Origin: Dyella sp. BiH032
GTDB lineage: Bacteria > Pseudomonadota > Gammaproteobacteria > Xanthomonadales > Rhodanobacteraceae
DNA: 64,000 bases
Assembly (NCBI RefSeq): GCF_031954525.1
Contig: NZ_CP134867.1
Location: 992,001 to 1,056,000, forward strand
Reading direction: 5' to 3'
A program made the translations under genes and the position numbers. The notes under the pieces were generated by a model. It worked only from the letters and a program-made list of their open reading frames with translations, made no database searches and was not told where the DNA came from. Positions 1-9,058 of the stretch are shown here, piece after piece (the stretch's first letter is position 1; every line of letters starts with the position of its first letter).

Positions 1-410
1 TCGACGTGTTGCGCGAGCTGGCGGGCGAGGTGCCGGTGTTCGGCGTATGCCTGGGGCATCAGGCGATCGGACAGGCGTTCGGCGGCAAGGTGATCCGCGC
101 CAAACAGATCATGCATGGCAAGACCTCGCCGGTGCGCCATCGCGGCCAGGGCGTGTTCGCCGGACTGCCGGACCCGTTCGAGGCCACGCGCTACCACTCG
201 CTGGTGGTGGAGCAGTCCTCGCTGCCGGACTGTCTGGAAGTGACTGCCTGGACGGAAAACGCGGACGGATCGATCGACGAGATCATGGGCCTGCGGCACA
301 AGACGCTGGCGATCGAGGGCGTGCAGTTCCATCCGGAGTCGATCCTCACCCAGCACGGGCACGATCTGTTGCGCAATTTCCTGGGCCTGCCGCTGAAGCT
401 CGCCGCATGA
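1..410 (+). CDS. trpG: Anthranilate synthase component II (glutamine amidotransferase), 5' truncated
   Basis: The gene is cut by the window start; codons are in frame from base 3 and the start codon lies outside. The product hydrolyses glutamine and passes ammonia to the TrpE subunit for anthranilate synthesis. The visible part carries the class I amidotransferase nucleophile in GVCLGHQ near the left edge and the His-Glu pair in HPES near the C-terminus, so the catalytic triad is intact. The stop overlaps an in-frame ATG of the next gene, and trpD and trpC follow on the same strand, which argues for TrpG of the tryptophan operon. PabA (folate) is homologous and bifunctional use is possible. 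Confidence 0.93.
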   Translation, partial: DVLRELAGEVPVFGVCLGHQAIGQAFGGKVIRAKQIMHGKTSPVRHRGQGVFAGLPDPFEATRYHSLVVEQSSLPDCLEVTAWTENADGSIDEIMGLRHKTLAIEGVQFHPESILTQHGHDLLRNFLGLPLKLAA

Positions 411-430
411 ACGGAGCGGGGCGGAACATC

Positions 431-1462
431 ATGATCACGCCGCAGGAAGCCCTGCAGCGGACGATCGAGCATCGCGAGATCTTCCACGACGAAATGATCG
501 AGCTGATGCGGCAGATCATGCGCGGCGAGGTGAGCCCGCTGATGACCGCGGCGATCATCACCGGCCTGCGCGTGAAGAAGGAAACCATCGGCGAGATCAC
601 CGGCGCGGCGCGCGTGATGCGCGAGCTGTCCGCCAAGGTGGAGGTGCCGGCGCATCCGCACTTCCTGGATATCGTGGGCACGGGCGGCGATGGGGCGTCG
701 AGTTTCAATATCTCCACCGCGTCGATGTTCGTCGCCGCCGCGGCGGGCGCGCGCGTGGCCAAGCACGGCGGGCGCAGCGTGTCGTCGAAGTCCGGCAGCG
801 CGGACGTGCTGGAGGCACTGGGCGCGTCCATCGACCTGCCGCCGGCCAAGGTGGCGCAGTGCATGGTGGAGACGGACATCGGCTTCATGTTCGCGCCGAA
901 CCATCATCCGGCGATGAAGGTCGTCGCGCCGGTGCGCAAGGAAATGGGCGTGCGCACCTTGTTCAACATCCTGGGGCCGCTCACCAATCCCGCCGGCGCG
1001 CAGAACATCCTGATGGGCGTGTTCCATCCCGACCTGGTCGGCATCCAGGTGCGCGTGCTGCAGCAGCTGGGCGCGAAGCACGCGCTGGTGGTGTGGGGCC
1101 GGGACGGCATGGACGAACTGTCGCTGGGCGCGGCGACGCTGGTGGGCGAGCTGCGCAACGGCGAGGTGCGCGAGTACGAGGTGGAGCCGGAGGACTTCGG
1201 CCTGGCCATGGCGTCCAGCCGCAACCTGCGCGTGGAGAATGCGTCGGAGTCGCGCGCCATGCTGATCGAGGCGCTGGAAGGGCGTCGCGGCGTGCCGCAC
1301 GACATCGTATGTCTCAACGCAGGCGCCGCGCTGTATGCGGCGGACGTGGTCCGGGACATCGACGGGGGTATCGAGCTGGCGCGGGCCACCATTGCCAGCG
1401 GCGCGGCCCGTGCAAAAATGGACGCCTTCGTGGCGGCCACCCGCCGGCTCGCGGACGGCTAG
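431..1462 (+). CDS. trpD: Anthranilate phosphoribosyltransferase
   Basis: Transfers the phosphoribosyl group of PRPP to anthranilate, the second step of the tryptophan branch. The 343-residue length is normal. The PRPP-binding GTGGDG motif is at residues 83-88, followed by the KHGGRS segment near residue 112, and the helical N-terminal domain precedes them. I chose ATG 431, preceded by a GGAGCGGGG purine stretch, because family members begin a few residues before [12 protein letters not shown] second in-frame ATG at 407 overlaps the trpG stop (ATGA) and would add eight residues. The gene sits between trpG and trpC in the expected operon order. Confidence 0.96.
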   Translation: MITPQEALQRTIEHREIFHDEMIELMRQIMRGEVSPLMTAAIITGLRVKKETIGEITGAARVMRELSAKVEVPAHPHFLDIVGTGGDGASSFNISTASMFVAAAAGARVAKHGGRSVSSKSGSADVLEALGASIDLPPAKVAQCMVETDIGFMFAPNHHPAMKVVAPVRKEMGVRTLFNILGPLTNPAGAQNILMGVFHPDLVGIQVRVLQQLGAKHALVVWGRDGMDELSLGAATLVGELRNGEVREYEVEPEDFGLAMASSRNLRVENASESRAMLIEALEGRRGVPHDIVCLNAGAALYAADVVRDIDGGIELARATIASGAARAKMDAFVAATRRLADG

Positions 1463-1587
1463 GCCGATCGCCCTAGGCGAATCGGTGCGCGCGCGGCTCG
1501 GCGCCGGGACGTGTACTCTTGGTCTCGCCCGGCACGGTTCCCCCACGGCACGCTCCACGACCCTGCTACGCATCCCCAGGCCGACTC

Positions 1588-2382
1588 ATGACCGACATCC
1601 TGCAACGCATCCTGACGCGCAAGACGGAAGAGATCACCGAGCGCAGCGCGAAGCTTCCGCTGGCGGAACTCAAGGCCCGCCTGGCCGACCTGCCCGAGAC
1701 GCGGGCCTTCGCCGACGCCATCGAGGCCAAGATCGAGGCCGGTCTGCCGGCGGTGATCGCCGAGGTGAAGAAGGCCAGTCCCAGCAAGGGCGTGATCCGC
1801 GCGGACTTCGATCCGGCCAAGATCGCGCGCAGCTACGAGCAGGCCGGTGCGGCCTGCCTCTCGGTGCTGACCGACAAGGACTTCTTCCAGGGCAGCGAGG
1901 AGTTCCTGCGCCAGGCCCGCGACGCCTGTTTGCTGCCGGTGCTGCGCAAGGATTTCGTCATCGACCCTTATCAGGTCTATGAAGCGCGCGCGATCGGCGC
2001 GGACTGCATCCTGCTGATTGCCGCGGCGCTGGACGACGCGGCATTGCTGGAGCTTTCGCTGCTGGCCTCCGAGCTGGACCTGGACGTGCTGTGCGAAGTG
2101 CACGACGCGGAAGAACTGGAGCGCGCGCAGGCGCTGCCGGTGCGCCTGATCGGCGTGAACAACCGCAACCTGCGTACCTTCGAAACCACGCTCGACACGT
2201 CCATCGAACTGCAGGAGCTGATGGACTACGACCGCATCCTGGTCGCCGAGTCGGGCATCCATACGCCGGATGACGTCGAGCGCCTGCGCGACGCCGGTAT
2301 CAATGCGTTCCTGGTCGGCGAGGCGTTCATGCGCGTCCAGGATCCGGGCGCCGAACTCAAGCGGCTGTTCGCCACCCAGTAA
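1588..2382 (+). CDS. trpC: Indole-3-glycerol phosphate synthase
   Basis: Catalyses ring closure of carboxyphenylamino-deoxyribulose phosphate to indole-3-glycerol phosphate. It is a 264-residue single-domain TIM barrel, not fused to TrpF as in E. coli. The conserved [10 protein letters not shown] segment at residues 59-68 holds the substrate-phosphate and catalytic lysine region, and NNRNLRTF and the ESGI motif mark later barrel strands. Start ATG 1588 is chosen because the conserved N-terminus begins MTDIL; an upstream in-frame extension has no family support. The gap to trpD is 125 bp with no clear terminator, so cotranscription is likely. The final A of the stop codon is the first base of a palindromic repeat element. 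Confidence 0.96.
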   Translation: MTDILQRILTRKTEEITERSAKLPLAELKARLADLPETRAFADAIEAKIEAGLPAVIAEVKKASPSKGVIRADFDPAKIARSYEQAGAACLSVLTDKDFFQGSEEFLRQARDACLLPVLRKDFVIDPYQVYEARAIGADCILLIAAALDDAALLELSLLASELDLDVLCEVHDAEELERAQALPVRLIGVNNRNLRTFETTLDTSIELQELMDYDRILVAESGIHTPDDVERLRDAGINAFLVGEAFMRVQDPGAELKRLFATQ

Positions 2383-2549
2383 GAGCCTGTTCATGGCCTT
2401 CCCATACAACCCTCTGCGCCGCCGGGTCGGTTTGCGCCCAGGGCCGCGTCATCGCTCAGTCGTGTACGGACGTACACTCCTTCGCTCTTCCTTGTCCTGC
2501 GCGCAAACCGGTCCCGGCGCGGGGCATGGGAAGGTCATGAACAGGCTCT
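2382..2549. repeat. MITE-like 168-bp imperfect palindrome
   Basis: The ends are inverted repeats: 2382-2405 and 2526-2549 match at 23 of 24 positions as reverse complements (outer motif AGAGCCTGTTCATG). A second inner pair, around CGGTTTGCGC on the left and GCGCAAACCG on the right, continues the symmetry. The centre carries GTACG and CGTAC half-sites. No transposase is encoded. The structure fits a miniature non-autonomous element or a REP/ERIC-like intergenic repeat. It begins at the trpC stop codon, so transcripts would end in a long hairpin. Naming it a MITE is inference; copy number in the genome is unknown. Confidence 0.75.
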
Positions 2550-2558
2550 AAGGCCATG

Positions 2559-3263
2559 ATGTTCACAGGGGAAGAAGACAAGACCTTGCCGGCGACGGCG
2601 GGCATGGAAGCCATGGCGCCGCGGGTGGTGCTGTTCGATTTCGACGGCGTGCTGTTCCAGGGCGACAGCTTCCGGCAGTTCATCAAGGAGCGCTACGCGC
2701 GCTCGCCGCTGCGCAAGCTGCTGGCGCTGACGGCTTTGCCGTGGCTGCTGCTGGTCTGGCCCATTTCCTGGCGCCTGGCCGTGCGCACGCTGGTGCACGT
2801 GAGCCTGCTGGGTGTCGGCGAGCGTCGCTACGCCGCCGAGGCGCAAGCGTTCGCCGCGGCCCTGGTGCGCCGGCCGAGGCAGTTCTACCGAGACGGCCTG
2901 CAAGCCCTGCGCCGGCACCAGGCCGCGGGCGACCGCGTGATCGTGGTGACGGGCTGCGAGCGCGCGGTGGTCCAGGGCATCCTCGACCAGCTGGGGCTTG
3001 AGGGAGTGGAGGTGCTTGCCTCGGAGTGCCGGCCAGGTCTCCTCGGCATGCGGGTGAAGTTCCACAACGTCGGCCGGCGCAAGCTGGAACGGCTGGCGGC
3101 GCACGGCGTCGCCGCGTGGCAGCTGGCCTACAGCGACTCGCTGGCCGACATCCCGATGCTCAAGAGCGCAGGCGAGGCGGTGCTGGTCAACGGCACCCCG
3201 AAGACCTGCAAGCGGCTGGAGAAAGTGCTGGGACGCAGCGTGAGCCGCGTCGAATGGTTTTGA
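2559..3263 (+). CDS. HAD-IB family phosphatase, PgpC/SerB-like
   Basis: A haloacid dehalogenase superfamily phosphatase of about 234 residues. Motif I is FDFDGV near residue 30 (nucleophile plus general acid Asp), motif II the Thr in VVTGCE, and motif IV YSDSLADIPML near the C-terminus. A hydrophobic stretch WLLLVWPI follows motif I, as in phosphatidylglycerophosphatase C proteins that sit at the membrane, so a lipid phosphate substrate is possible; phosphoserine phosphatase-like proteins are the alternative. ATG 2556, 2559 and 2604 are all in frame. AAGG at 2550-2553 is best spaced for 2559, though the conserved domain would also fit a start at 2604. The convergent neighbour is 27 bp away. 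Confidence 0.8.
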   Translation: MFTGEEDKTLPATAGMEAMAPRVVLFDFDGVLFQGDSFRQFIKERYARSPLRKLLALTALPWLLLVWPISWRLAVRTLVHVSLLGVGERRYAAEAQAFAAALVRRPRQFYRDGLQALRRHQAAGDRVIVVTGCERAVVQGILDQLGLEGVEVLASECRPGLLGMRVKFHNVGRRKLERLAAHGVAAWQLAYSDSLADIPMLKSAGEAVLVNGTPKTCKRLEKVLGRSVSRVEWF

Positions 3264-3290
3264 GTCGAACGGTTGCGGGCGCGTAACCCT

Positions 3291-4037
3291 TCAGCTGAGC
3301 CAGCGATGCAGGAGCTGGCCGGCGCTGATCAGCACGATCAGCGTGCCCACGGCGATCATCACGGCTTTCTCCGGCAGGTGGCGCACCAGCCATGCGGCGA
3401 CCGGCGCGGCGATCACGCCGCCGGCGAGCAGTCCGAGCACGATGCTCCAGTGCTGGATGCCGATGTGGAACGCCAGCGTGGCCGCCACGCAGACGGTGAC
3501 CACGAACTCCGCCGCATTGACCGAGCCGATGGTGCCCCTCACGGCGCCGCCGCGGGCGATCAGCGTGCTGGTCGCCAGCGGGCCCCAGCCGCCGCCGCCG
3601 ATCGAATCCAACAGGCCGGCCACGAAGCCGAGGACGCCGTTGTGGTGCACCTGGTGCCGGCTGAGCCGCTTGCCGAGGGCGCGCAGCAGCACCATCACCC
3701 CGAGGATCAGCAAGTAGATGTTGACGTACGGGCGAATGATCTCGCCCGGCACGTTCGCCAGCACCGTGGCGCCCAGGATGCCGCCGATCGCGCCGGGAAT
3801 CGCCAGCTGGCGGAACAGCCGCCAGCGCACGTTGCCGAACCAGGCATGGGAGGCGGCGGACGCGCCGGTGGTCATCACTTCGGCGGTGTGGACAGTGGCG
3901 CTGGCCACGGCCGGAGGCAGGCCCATGGCCAGGAGGATGGAGCTGGACACGAGGCCGTAAGCCATGCCGAGCGCACCGTCGACCAGCTGGGCCAGCAGCC
4001 CGACCAGCGCGAAACTGAAGAATTCGCTCCAAACCAT
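3291..4037 (-). CDS. TauE/SafE family anion transporter
   Basis: A 248-residue polytopic membrane protein with about eight predicted hydrophobic segments, typical of the sulfite exporter TauE/SafE (DUF81) family. The family hallmark repeats are visible: an N-terminal half with QLVDGALGMAYG and a related C-terminal half with LLDSIGGGGWGP. Family members move sulfite, sulfoacetate or other sulfur anions across the inner membrane; the substrate cannot be read from this sequence. The gene stands alone, convergent with the HAD phosphatase and divergent from the MarR-GNAT gene. No sulfur-metabolism gene is adjacent. Confidence 0.85.
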   Translation of the reverse strand: MVWSEFFSFALVGLLAQLVDGALGMAYGLVSSSILLAMGLPPAVASATVHTAEVMTTGASAASHAWFGNVRWRLFRQLAIPGAIGGILGATVLANVPGEIIRPYVNIYLLILGVMVLLRALGKRLSRHQVHHNGVLGFVAGLLDSIGGGGWGPLATSTLIARGGAVRGTIGSVNAAEFVVTVCVAATLAFHIGIQHWSIVLGLLAGGVIAAPVAAWLVRHLPEKAVMIAVGTLIVLISAGQLLHRWLS

Positions 4038-4143
4038 CCCGCCAGCCTGCCGCCTTCAAAACCCCACGCTAGGTCAAAAAACGTCCAGAGAGGGTGACAG
4101 CGGGGCGCGGCGGATGGTCGCGGCATTCTCAATGCGGGGGGTC

Positions 4144-4172
4144 TTGTGAGGCCGGGGAGGGCGCGATTATGT
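4144..4172 (+). promoter_or_regulatory. Candidate sigma-70 promoter of the MarR-GNAT gene
   Basis: TTGTGA at 4144-4149 and TTATGT at 4167-4172 are separated by 17 bp, placing a start site roughly 25-30 bp before the ATG at 4207. Found by eye only. Confidence 0.4.
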
Positions 4173-4206
4173 TAGCCCTTACGCAATTTCCTTGAGATCG
4201 ACGCTC

Positions 4207-5175
4207 ATGTATCTCTCCACGCTTGCCGAACTGGCGCTCGGCAGCCGCCTGAAGGCGCTCAGCGACCAGTTCTATGCCGCGGCCGACGAGGTGTACCGGT
4301 CCTGCGGCGCGCCCATCGAATCGCGGTGGTTTCCCGTGATGCGCTACCTGTGGGAAAGCGGCCCGGGCACGGTGGGCGAGGTGGCGGCCGCGATCGGCCA
4401 GACCCATTCGGCCGTGAGCCAGCTGGTGGACAAGTTGGAAGGGGCGGGCATGGTCCGCCGCGAACGCGATCCCCAGGATGGGCGGCGCAGCGTCCTGGCC
4501 CTCACCGACGACGCGCGCCGTGCGCTGGGTAGCCTGGGGCCGGTCTGGCAGGCCATCCGGCGTGGCGTGGGCATCTCGCTGGGCGAGGACGGGCATCGCC
4601 TGCTGGCGGCGATTGACGCGTGCGAGGAAGCGCTGAAGGCACGCCCCATCGTGCCGGCGATCCTGTCCGAACATGCGGCGCTGCGCGCGCAGCCGCTGGA
4701 AATCGTGCCTTACGAGCCAGCGTTCGCCGCCGACTTCTATCGGCTCAATGCCCAATGGCTGGAGCGGTATTTCCGATTAGAGGACATCGACCGGCAAATG
4801 CTCTCCGACCCCGAGCGCTACGTGCTCGCACCGGGCGGGGCCCTGCTGTTCGCGACGCTGGGCGGGCAGGCGATCGGCACCTGTGCGCTGTTGCAGGAAT
4901 CGCCGGGCGTGTACGAACTCTCGAAGATGTCGGTGGACGAAAGCTTCCAGGGCCTGGGTGCGGGGCGGAAGCTGCTGGACGCAGCCATTGCCGAGTTCCA
5001 CCGTCGCGGTGGCCGGGAGCTGTTCCTGGAGTCCAACAGCCGCCTCAGGACGGCGCTGCGCATGTACGAGCAGGCGGGCTTCGAGCTGCAGCCCGGCATC
5101 CGCGCGGGCTCGCATTACGAGCGGGCCGATGTGTACATGATCTACCGGCCGCCGGCGGAACGGCTGGCCGGCTGA
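4207..5175 (+). CDS. MarR-family regulator fused to a GNAT acetyltransferase domain
   Basis: A two-domain protein of 322 residues. Residues 1-150 form a MarR winged helix with the recognition region TVGEVAAAIGQTHSAVSQLVDKL and the wing RERDPQDGRRS. Residues from about 157 form a GNAT fold with the acetyl-CoA motif GLGAGRKLLD and a C-terminal NSRLRTALRMYEQAGF segment typical of the family. Such bifunctional helix-turn-helix/GNAT proteins are known, and the acetylated substrate is usually undetermined. ATG 4207 is preferred over an upstream TTG at 4192 because the family starts immediately before the helix. It is monocistronic, ending 16 bp before a terminator. Confidence 0.88.
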   Translation: MYLSTLAELALGSRLKALSDQFYAAADEVYRSCGAPIESRWFPVMRYLWESGPGTVGEVAAAIGQTHSAVSQLVDKLEGAGMVRRERDPQDGRRSVLALTDDARRALGSLGPVWQAIRRGVGISLGEDGHRLLAAIDACEEALKARPIVPAILSEHAALRAQPLEIVPYEPAFAADFYRLNAQWLERYFRLEDIDRQMLSDPERYVLAPGGALLFATLGGQAIGTCALLQESPGVYELSKMSVDESFQGLGAGRKLLDAAIAEFHRRGGRELFLESNSRLRTALRMYEQAGFELQPGIRAGSHYERADVYMIYRPPAERLAG

Positions 5176-5190
5176 CGATGCCCAGAAATG

Positions 5191-5218
5191 CGAAGACCCG
5201 GCCGGAGCCGGGTCTTCG
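5191..5218. terminator. Bidirectional terminator between MarR-GNAT and clp
   Basis: A perfect 12-bp stem (5191-5202 with 5207-5218) closed by a CGGA loop lies between two convergent genes. The stem is GC-rich in its centre. It likely serves both strands, though the T-run is short. Confidence 0.75.
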
Positions 5219-5238
5219 TCATCCGTTACCGCGGGTGT

Positions 5239-5934
5239 TCAGCGCGTGCCGCGGACCACGATGGTCTTGCCGGCCACGTCGATCATGCCCTGCTCCTCCA
5301 GCTGCTTGAGCACGCGGCCCACCATCTCGCGGGAGCAGCCCACGATGCGGCTGACCTCCTGGCGGGAGATGCGGATCTGGGTGCCGTCCGGATGGCTCAT
5401 GGCATCCGGCTCCTGGCACAGGTCCAGCAGGGTGCGGGAGATGCGGTTGGTGACGTCCATGAAGGCCATGCGGCTGACCTGGCGGGACGTGCGCAGCAGG
5501 CGGTGGGTGAGCTGCGAGCCGATGGCGAAGAGGATCTTCGGGCATTCCTCCCGCAGCGGGCCTTCCATCAGATGAAACAGGCGCTCGTAACTGATCTCGG
5601 CCATTTCGCAGGGGGTGCGGGTGCGCACCATCGACTCGCGCTGTGCCTGTTCCACGAACAGGCCCATCTCGCCGATGAACTGGCCCCGGCTCAGGTAGGC
5701 CAGGATGAGCTCGCGGCCCTGCTCGTCCTCGGTGCAGACCGCGAGGGAGCCGTCGACGATGTAGTAAAGGGTGTTGGCCGGGTCGCCGGGGCGGATGATG
5801 GCCGTTTTGCCGGGGTAGCGCCGGCGGTGGCAGAGGGCGAGGAAGCGCTCCATGGACGCCGGGTCGGGGGCGAAGCTGGCAGGAGCCTGGGAGCGTTCAA
5901 AAGCTTGTTGGAGTTGATATTTGAGTTGCGCCAC
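5239..5934 (-). CDS. clp: CRP/FNR-family global regulator Clp (CRP-like protein)
   Basis: A 231-residue CRP-family transcription factor. The cyclic-nucleotide-binding jelly roll covers residues 25-145 (RPGDPANTLYYIVDGS, then GQFIGEMGLF) and the DNA-binding helix-turn-helix is SRQEVSRIVGCSREMVGRVL near residues 190-212. The order and wording match xanthomonad Clp, which controls virulence factors, exopolysaccharide and pili and whose DNA binding is inhibited by cyclic di-GMP; that regulation is family knowledge, not shown here. The start is GTG 5934 with only a weak upstream GGGA. The gene is transcribed alone, divergent from speD. Confidence 0.93.
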   Translation of the reverse strand: MAQLKYQLQQAFERSQAPASFAPDPASMERFLALCHRRRYPGKTAIIRPGDPANTLYYIVDGSLAVCTEDEQGRELILAYLSRGQFIGEMGLFVEQAQRESMVRTRTPCEMAEISYERLFHLMEGPLREECPKILFAIGSQLTHRLLRTSRQVSRMAFMDVTNRISRTLLDLCQEPDAMSHPDGTQIRISRQEVSRIVGCSREMVGRVLKQLEEQGMIDVAGKTIVVRGTR

Positions 5935-6023
5935 GATCAGTCCCAGCTTGGTAGGGCGGCGGCCGCCAGGCCCGTGAGGGCGGCGGCCGGACTTCGGTTC
6001 TTTCTCTAATGAGACCCCGCGGC

Positions 6024-6051
6024 ATTATGGCAAACCAGCGGGGCCTGCCAA
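6024..6051 (-). promoter_or_regulatory. Candidate sigma-70 promoter of clp
   Basis: On the minus strand TTGGCA (6051-6046) and CATAAT (6029-6024) are spaced by 16 bp, about 90 bp upstream of the clp start. The -10 lies inside a GC-rich inverted repeat (CCCCGC at 6015-6020 and GCGGGG at 6038-6043) that could be an operator. Confidence 0.5.
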
Positions 6052-6225
6052 GGTTCAGTTTTTCCATATTTTGCCGCATACTTCACGATCTTTCGGTCAC
6101 GGCGCTGTCGCCGGCCGGTCACAAGGGTCGCGGAGGCTTAGGCATTCGCGTCGTATTTTCCAGCGGGGACCCTTGTCGCTAACCCGCCTCTGCTGCTGGC
6201 CGAACCCCGGCCATGGAGAGTCGCT

Positions 6226-7011
6226 GTGGTGAAACCACTCCCGCGCCTGCGCCTGCAGGGCTTCAACAATTTGACCAAAGCCCTGAGCTTCAACATCTAC
6301 GACATCTGCTATGCGGTGTCGGAAGAACAGCGCCAGCGCTACATCGAGTACATCGACGAACAGTACGACGCCGACCGTCTCACGCAGATCCTGACGGACG
6401 TTGCGGAGATCATCGGCGCGAACATCCTCAACATCGCCCGCCAGGACTATGACCCGCAGGGCGCGTCGGTGACCATCCTGATCTCCGAGGAGCCGGTGGT
6501 CGAGAAGCTCGGCCGCGACACCATTTCCGGTGCCGTGGTGGCGCACATGGACAAGAGCCACATCACCGTCCACACGTATCCGGAAACGCATCCGCACAAC
6601 GGCATCGCGACCTTCCGCGCGGACATCGACGTGGCCACCTGCGGCGTTATTTCCCCGCTGAAGGCGCTGAACTACCTGATCGACAGCTTCGAGTCGGACA
6701 TCGTGATCGCCGACTACCGCGTGCGCGGCTTCACCCGCGACGTGAAGGGCAAGAAGCACTTCATCGACCACAAGATCAACTCGGTGCAGGACTATCTGGC
6801 CAAGCACATCCGCCAGAAGTACGAGATGTTCGACGTCAACGTGTACCAGGAAAACATGTTCCACACGAAGATGCACATCAAGGACTTCGACCTCGACACG
6901 TATTTGTTCGAGGCGCATGCGGACGATCTCTCCTTCAAGGAGCGCCAGCGGATCGAGTCGCTGTTGCGCCGGGAGATCGAAGAGCTCTTCCATGGGCGCA
7001 ACCTGATGTAA
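6226..7011 (+). CDS. speD: S-adenosylmethionine decarboxylase proenzyme
   Basis: Makes decarboxylated S-adenosylmethionine, the aminopropyl donor for spermidine. The product of 261 residues is the long E. coli type. Self-cleavage occurs before the serine of [12 protein letters not shown], here Ser111, which becomes the pyruvoyl group; this residue is present, so the enzyme should mature normally. GTG 6226 is chosen because GGAGAG at 6214-6219 is six bases upstream and the protein then starts [13 protein letters not shown] as in xanthomonads. No speE is adjacent. The gene ends directly at a strong bidirectional terminator. Confidence 0.96.
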   Translation: MVKPLPRLRLQGFNNLTKALSFNIYDICYAVSEEQRQRYIEYIDEQYDADRLTQILTDVAEIIGANILNIARQDYDPQGASVTILISEEPVVEKLGRDTISGAVVAHMDKSHITVHTYPETHPHNGIATFRADIDVATCGVISPLKALNYLIDSFESDIVIADYRVRGFTRDVKGKKHFIDHKINSVQDYLAKHIRQKYEMFDVNVYQENMFHTKMHIKDFDLDTYLFEAHADDLSFKERQRIESLLRREIEELFHGRNLM

Positions 7012-7045
7012 ACAAAAAACCCGCCGAAAGGCGGGTTTTTTGTTT
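7010..7045. terminator. Bidirectional rho-independent terminator (speD/coq7)
   Basis: A perfect 16-bp stem, 7010-7025 with 7030-7045, closed by a GAAA tetraloop and flanked by A-rich and T-rich tracts. It lies between convergent genes and overlaps the last base of the speD stop codon. Confidence 0.95.
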
Positions 7046-7061
7046 GGGCCGGACAGGGCGG

Positions 7062-7703
7062 TCAGATCCGGTAGGCCACCTTCTTCATTACCATCGAGCT
7101 GAGGTGCATCAGCCCGGGGATCGGGAAGGGCAGATCGATGCCGCCGCGGGCTTTCGCGTTGTCGGCGTGGCGCACTTCGTCTTCCTGCATCTGCGACAGC
7201 ACGGCGCGCGAGCGCTGGTCCTGCGGTGGCAGGGTTTCCAGGTGTTCCTGCAGATGAGCCTCGACCTGGCGTTCGGTCTCGACCACGAAGCCGAGGCTGA
7301 CCGGATCGCCCGCCAGCGCGGCGAGCGCGCCGATAGCGTAGCTGCCGGCGTACCAGAGCGGGTTCAGCAGGCTGGGGCGGCTGTCCAGCTCTTTCAGGCG
7401 GTCGGCGCACCAGGCGAGATGGTCGGTTTCCTCGGCAGCGGCGTGCAGCAGGTGCTCGCGGTTTGCATCGGTGCGTGCCAGGGCGGCCTGGCCGTCGTAG
7501 AGCGCCTGGGCGCAGACCTCGCCGGTGTGGTTGATGCGCATCAGGCCTGCGGCGTGCCGGCGTTCGGCTTCATCCATCTCGGCCTCTTCGACGCCTGCCG
7601 CGGGCGTCGGGCGCGCGGCTTCAGGATGGCCGGCGACCGTTTCGAGGGCGCGCTCCAGACCGATCAGGAGGCGATCGAGGGGGGACAAGGTGCGGACATT
7701 CAT
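7062..7703 (-). CDS. coq7: 2-polyprenyl-3-methyl-6-methoxy-1,4-benzoquinone monooxygenase
   Basis: Diiron hydroxylase for the penultimate hydroxylation of ubiquinone biosynthesis, membrane associated. The protein has 213 residues. The carboxylate and histidine ligands of the ferritin-like diiron site are visible in order: [23 protein letters not shown] and QEDEVRHA. Bacteria use either this enzyme or UbiF at this step, so its presence is informative about the organism. It starts at ATG 7703, 12 bp after the stop of the upstream Fe-S protein gene, so the two are probably cotranscribed. Confidence 0.95.
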   Translation of the reverse strand: MNVRTLSPLDRLLIGLERALETVAGHPEAARPTPAAGVEEAEMDEAERRHAAGLMRINHTGEVCAQALYDGQAALARTDANREHLLHAAAEETDHLAWCADRLKELDSRPSLLNPLWYAGSYAIGALAALAGDPVSLGFVVETERQVEAHLQEHLETLPPQDQRSRAVLSQMQEDEVRHADNAKARGGIDLPFPIPGLMHLSSMVMKKVAYRI

Positions 7704-7715
7704 CGGGGGCCTCCG

Positions 7716-8927
7716 TCAGGCTTCCAGTTGCTGCGCGAGCAGGACGAGCGGGTGCTGGTGCGGCCAGCGTGCGCCGTCCTGTTCCATGCCCGCGGCAAGA
7801 TGCAGCCGGCAACCGATATTGGACGACAACAGGATTTGCGGCGCCAACGTGGCGACCTGCCGCAGGGTCTCGTCGCGCAGGCGTGCCGCGCGTTCCGGGA
7901 ACTCCAGCACGTGGGTGCCGGCCGCGCCGCAGCAGTGTGGCGGTTTGGCGAGCGTGGTGATCTCAAGGCCGGGAATGCGCCCGAGCAGGGCGAGAAGCGC
8001 GGCGTCGCTGCGCGTCACGTTGCTCTGCGTGCAGGGCAGGTGAACGGCGACGCGAGCCTGCAAAGAACGGAATGACAGGCGGTCCGCGCGTGGCGCAAGG
8101 AGGGTTGCGGGGTCGCTGATGCTCACGTCCGGCAAGGCGTGGCGGAGCGTGCCGACGCAGCCCGGCGTGACCGTGACCAGGTGGTTGGCCCCGGCCGTGC
8201 ACCAGGCCGCGCGGACCTGCTCGGCAGCGCGGTCCGCGTCGGCGGTGGCGCCTCCGTGCAGATCCATGGCTCCGCAGCAGAAGGCCGGCAGTTCGACGAC
8301 GCGGTAGCCGGCGGCGCGCAGCAAGGTCGCGGCGGCGCGTTGCGCGTCTGCGTCCTCCACGCTGGCGATGCATCCGGGAAAGATGGCCACCGTCTCCGCG
8401 GCGACGTCAGTCGTGGTTTCCGGGGTGGCTGGTGCGGAGGAGGAGGGCGGTTGCGGAGTCGCTGGCCACAAGGCCAGCGCACTGCGCATCGGGGCGGAAG
8501 CTGGCAGCAACGCCGCGAACCCGCGTTTCCAGCGTGCAAATCCGAGCCGGCCCAGGACACGGCGCCATCGCCGCCACCGCGCCGGTGCGCGGATCAGCGC
8601 GATCTCCCGCGACGGCCGCTGCGGCGATGGGCCCAGCAAGGCTCGCGTCTCGACCAGCAGCTCACCATAACGGACGTGAGCGGGACATACCTTTTCGCAG
8701 CTCAGGCAACCCAGGCAGTGATCCAGATGCTCGCGCAGTGCGGCCGAAGGCTCGGCCTGGTCCTTCGCCAACGCGGCGGCGATGGCGATGCGCCCCCGGG
8801 GCGATTCGGCTTCATTGCGGTCCAGCGCGTAAGTGGGGCAGACGGGCAGGCACAGGCCGCACTGCACGCACTGGTCGGCCAGTGCCGCGATGCGCATGGG
8901 GGGCTTTTCATCGAGCATGAACGTCAT
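7716..8927 (-). CDS. GlcF-like 4Fe-4S dicluster oxidoreductase subunit
   Basis: A 403-residue Fe-S protein. Two cluster-binding motifs occupy the N-terminus ([12 protein letters not shown] near residue 20 and [12 protein letters not shown] near residue 70), and two CCG-type cysteine-rich domains follow, with [10 protein letters not shown] and CCGAAGTH. This is the architecture of the glycolate oxidase Fe-S subunit GlcF, which passes electrons from flavoprotein subunits to quinone. No glcD or glcE is present here, so the redox partner is unknown. The neighbouring coq7 supplies quinone, but a direct link is speculation. Starts at 8927, 8918 and 8897 are possible; none has a good ribosome-binding site. 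Confidence 0.82.
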   Translation of the reverse strand: MTFMLDEKPPMRIAALADQCVQCGLCLPVCPTYALDRNEAESPRGRIAIAAALAKDQAEPSAALREHLDHCLGCLSCEKVCPAHVRYGELLVETRALLGPSPQRPSREIALIRAPARWRRWRRVLGRLGFARWKRGFAALLPASAPMRSALALWPATPQPPSSSAPATPETTTDVAAETVAIFPGCIASVEDADAQRAAATLLRAAGYRVVELPAFCCGAMDLHGGATADADRAAEQVRAAWCTAGANHLVTVTPGCVGTLRHALPDVSISDPATLLAPRADRLSFRSLQARVAVHLPCTQSNVTRSDAALLALLGRIPGLEITTLAKPPHCCGAAGTHVLEFPERAARLRDETLRQVATLAPQILLSSNIGCRLHLAAGMEQDGARWPHQHPLVLLAQQLEA

Positions 8928-8965
8928 GCTATCATCGCCAGCTCGCAGCCCGCCGGTCGGTGGGC

Positions 8966-8995
8966 TTGCGCGATCGATGCAAGCTCCGCTATCAT
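8966..8995 (+). promoter_or_regulatory. Candidate promoter of rplM-rpsI
   Basis: TTGCGC at 8966-8971 and TATCAT at 8990-8995 are separated by 18 bp, about 65 bp before the rplM start. A small hairpin (CCGCC at 9026-9030 and GGCGG at 9036-9040) lies in the leader. Confidence 0.5.
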
Positions 8996-9058
8996 CTCGC
9001 GCCTTTGCACCGCCGATTATGCCAACCGCCCGAGTGGCGGCAGACTAGGTATTCCGAA

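Noticed and set aside
2270..2551. Open frame across the trpC end and the MITE-like palindrome
   Set aside because: It lies in the wrong frame of trpC and then inside a palindrome; no ribosome-binding site and no family.
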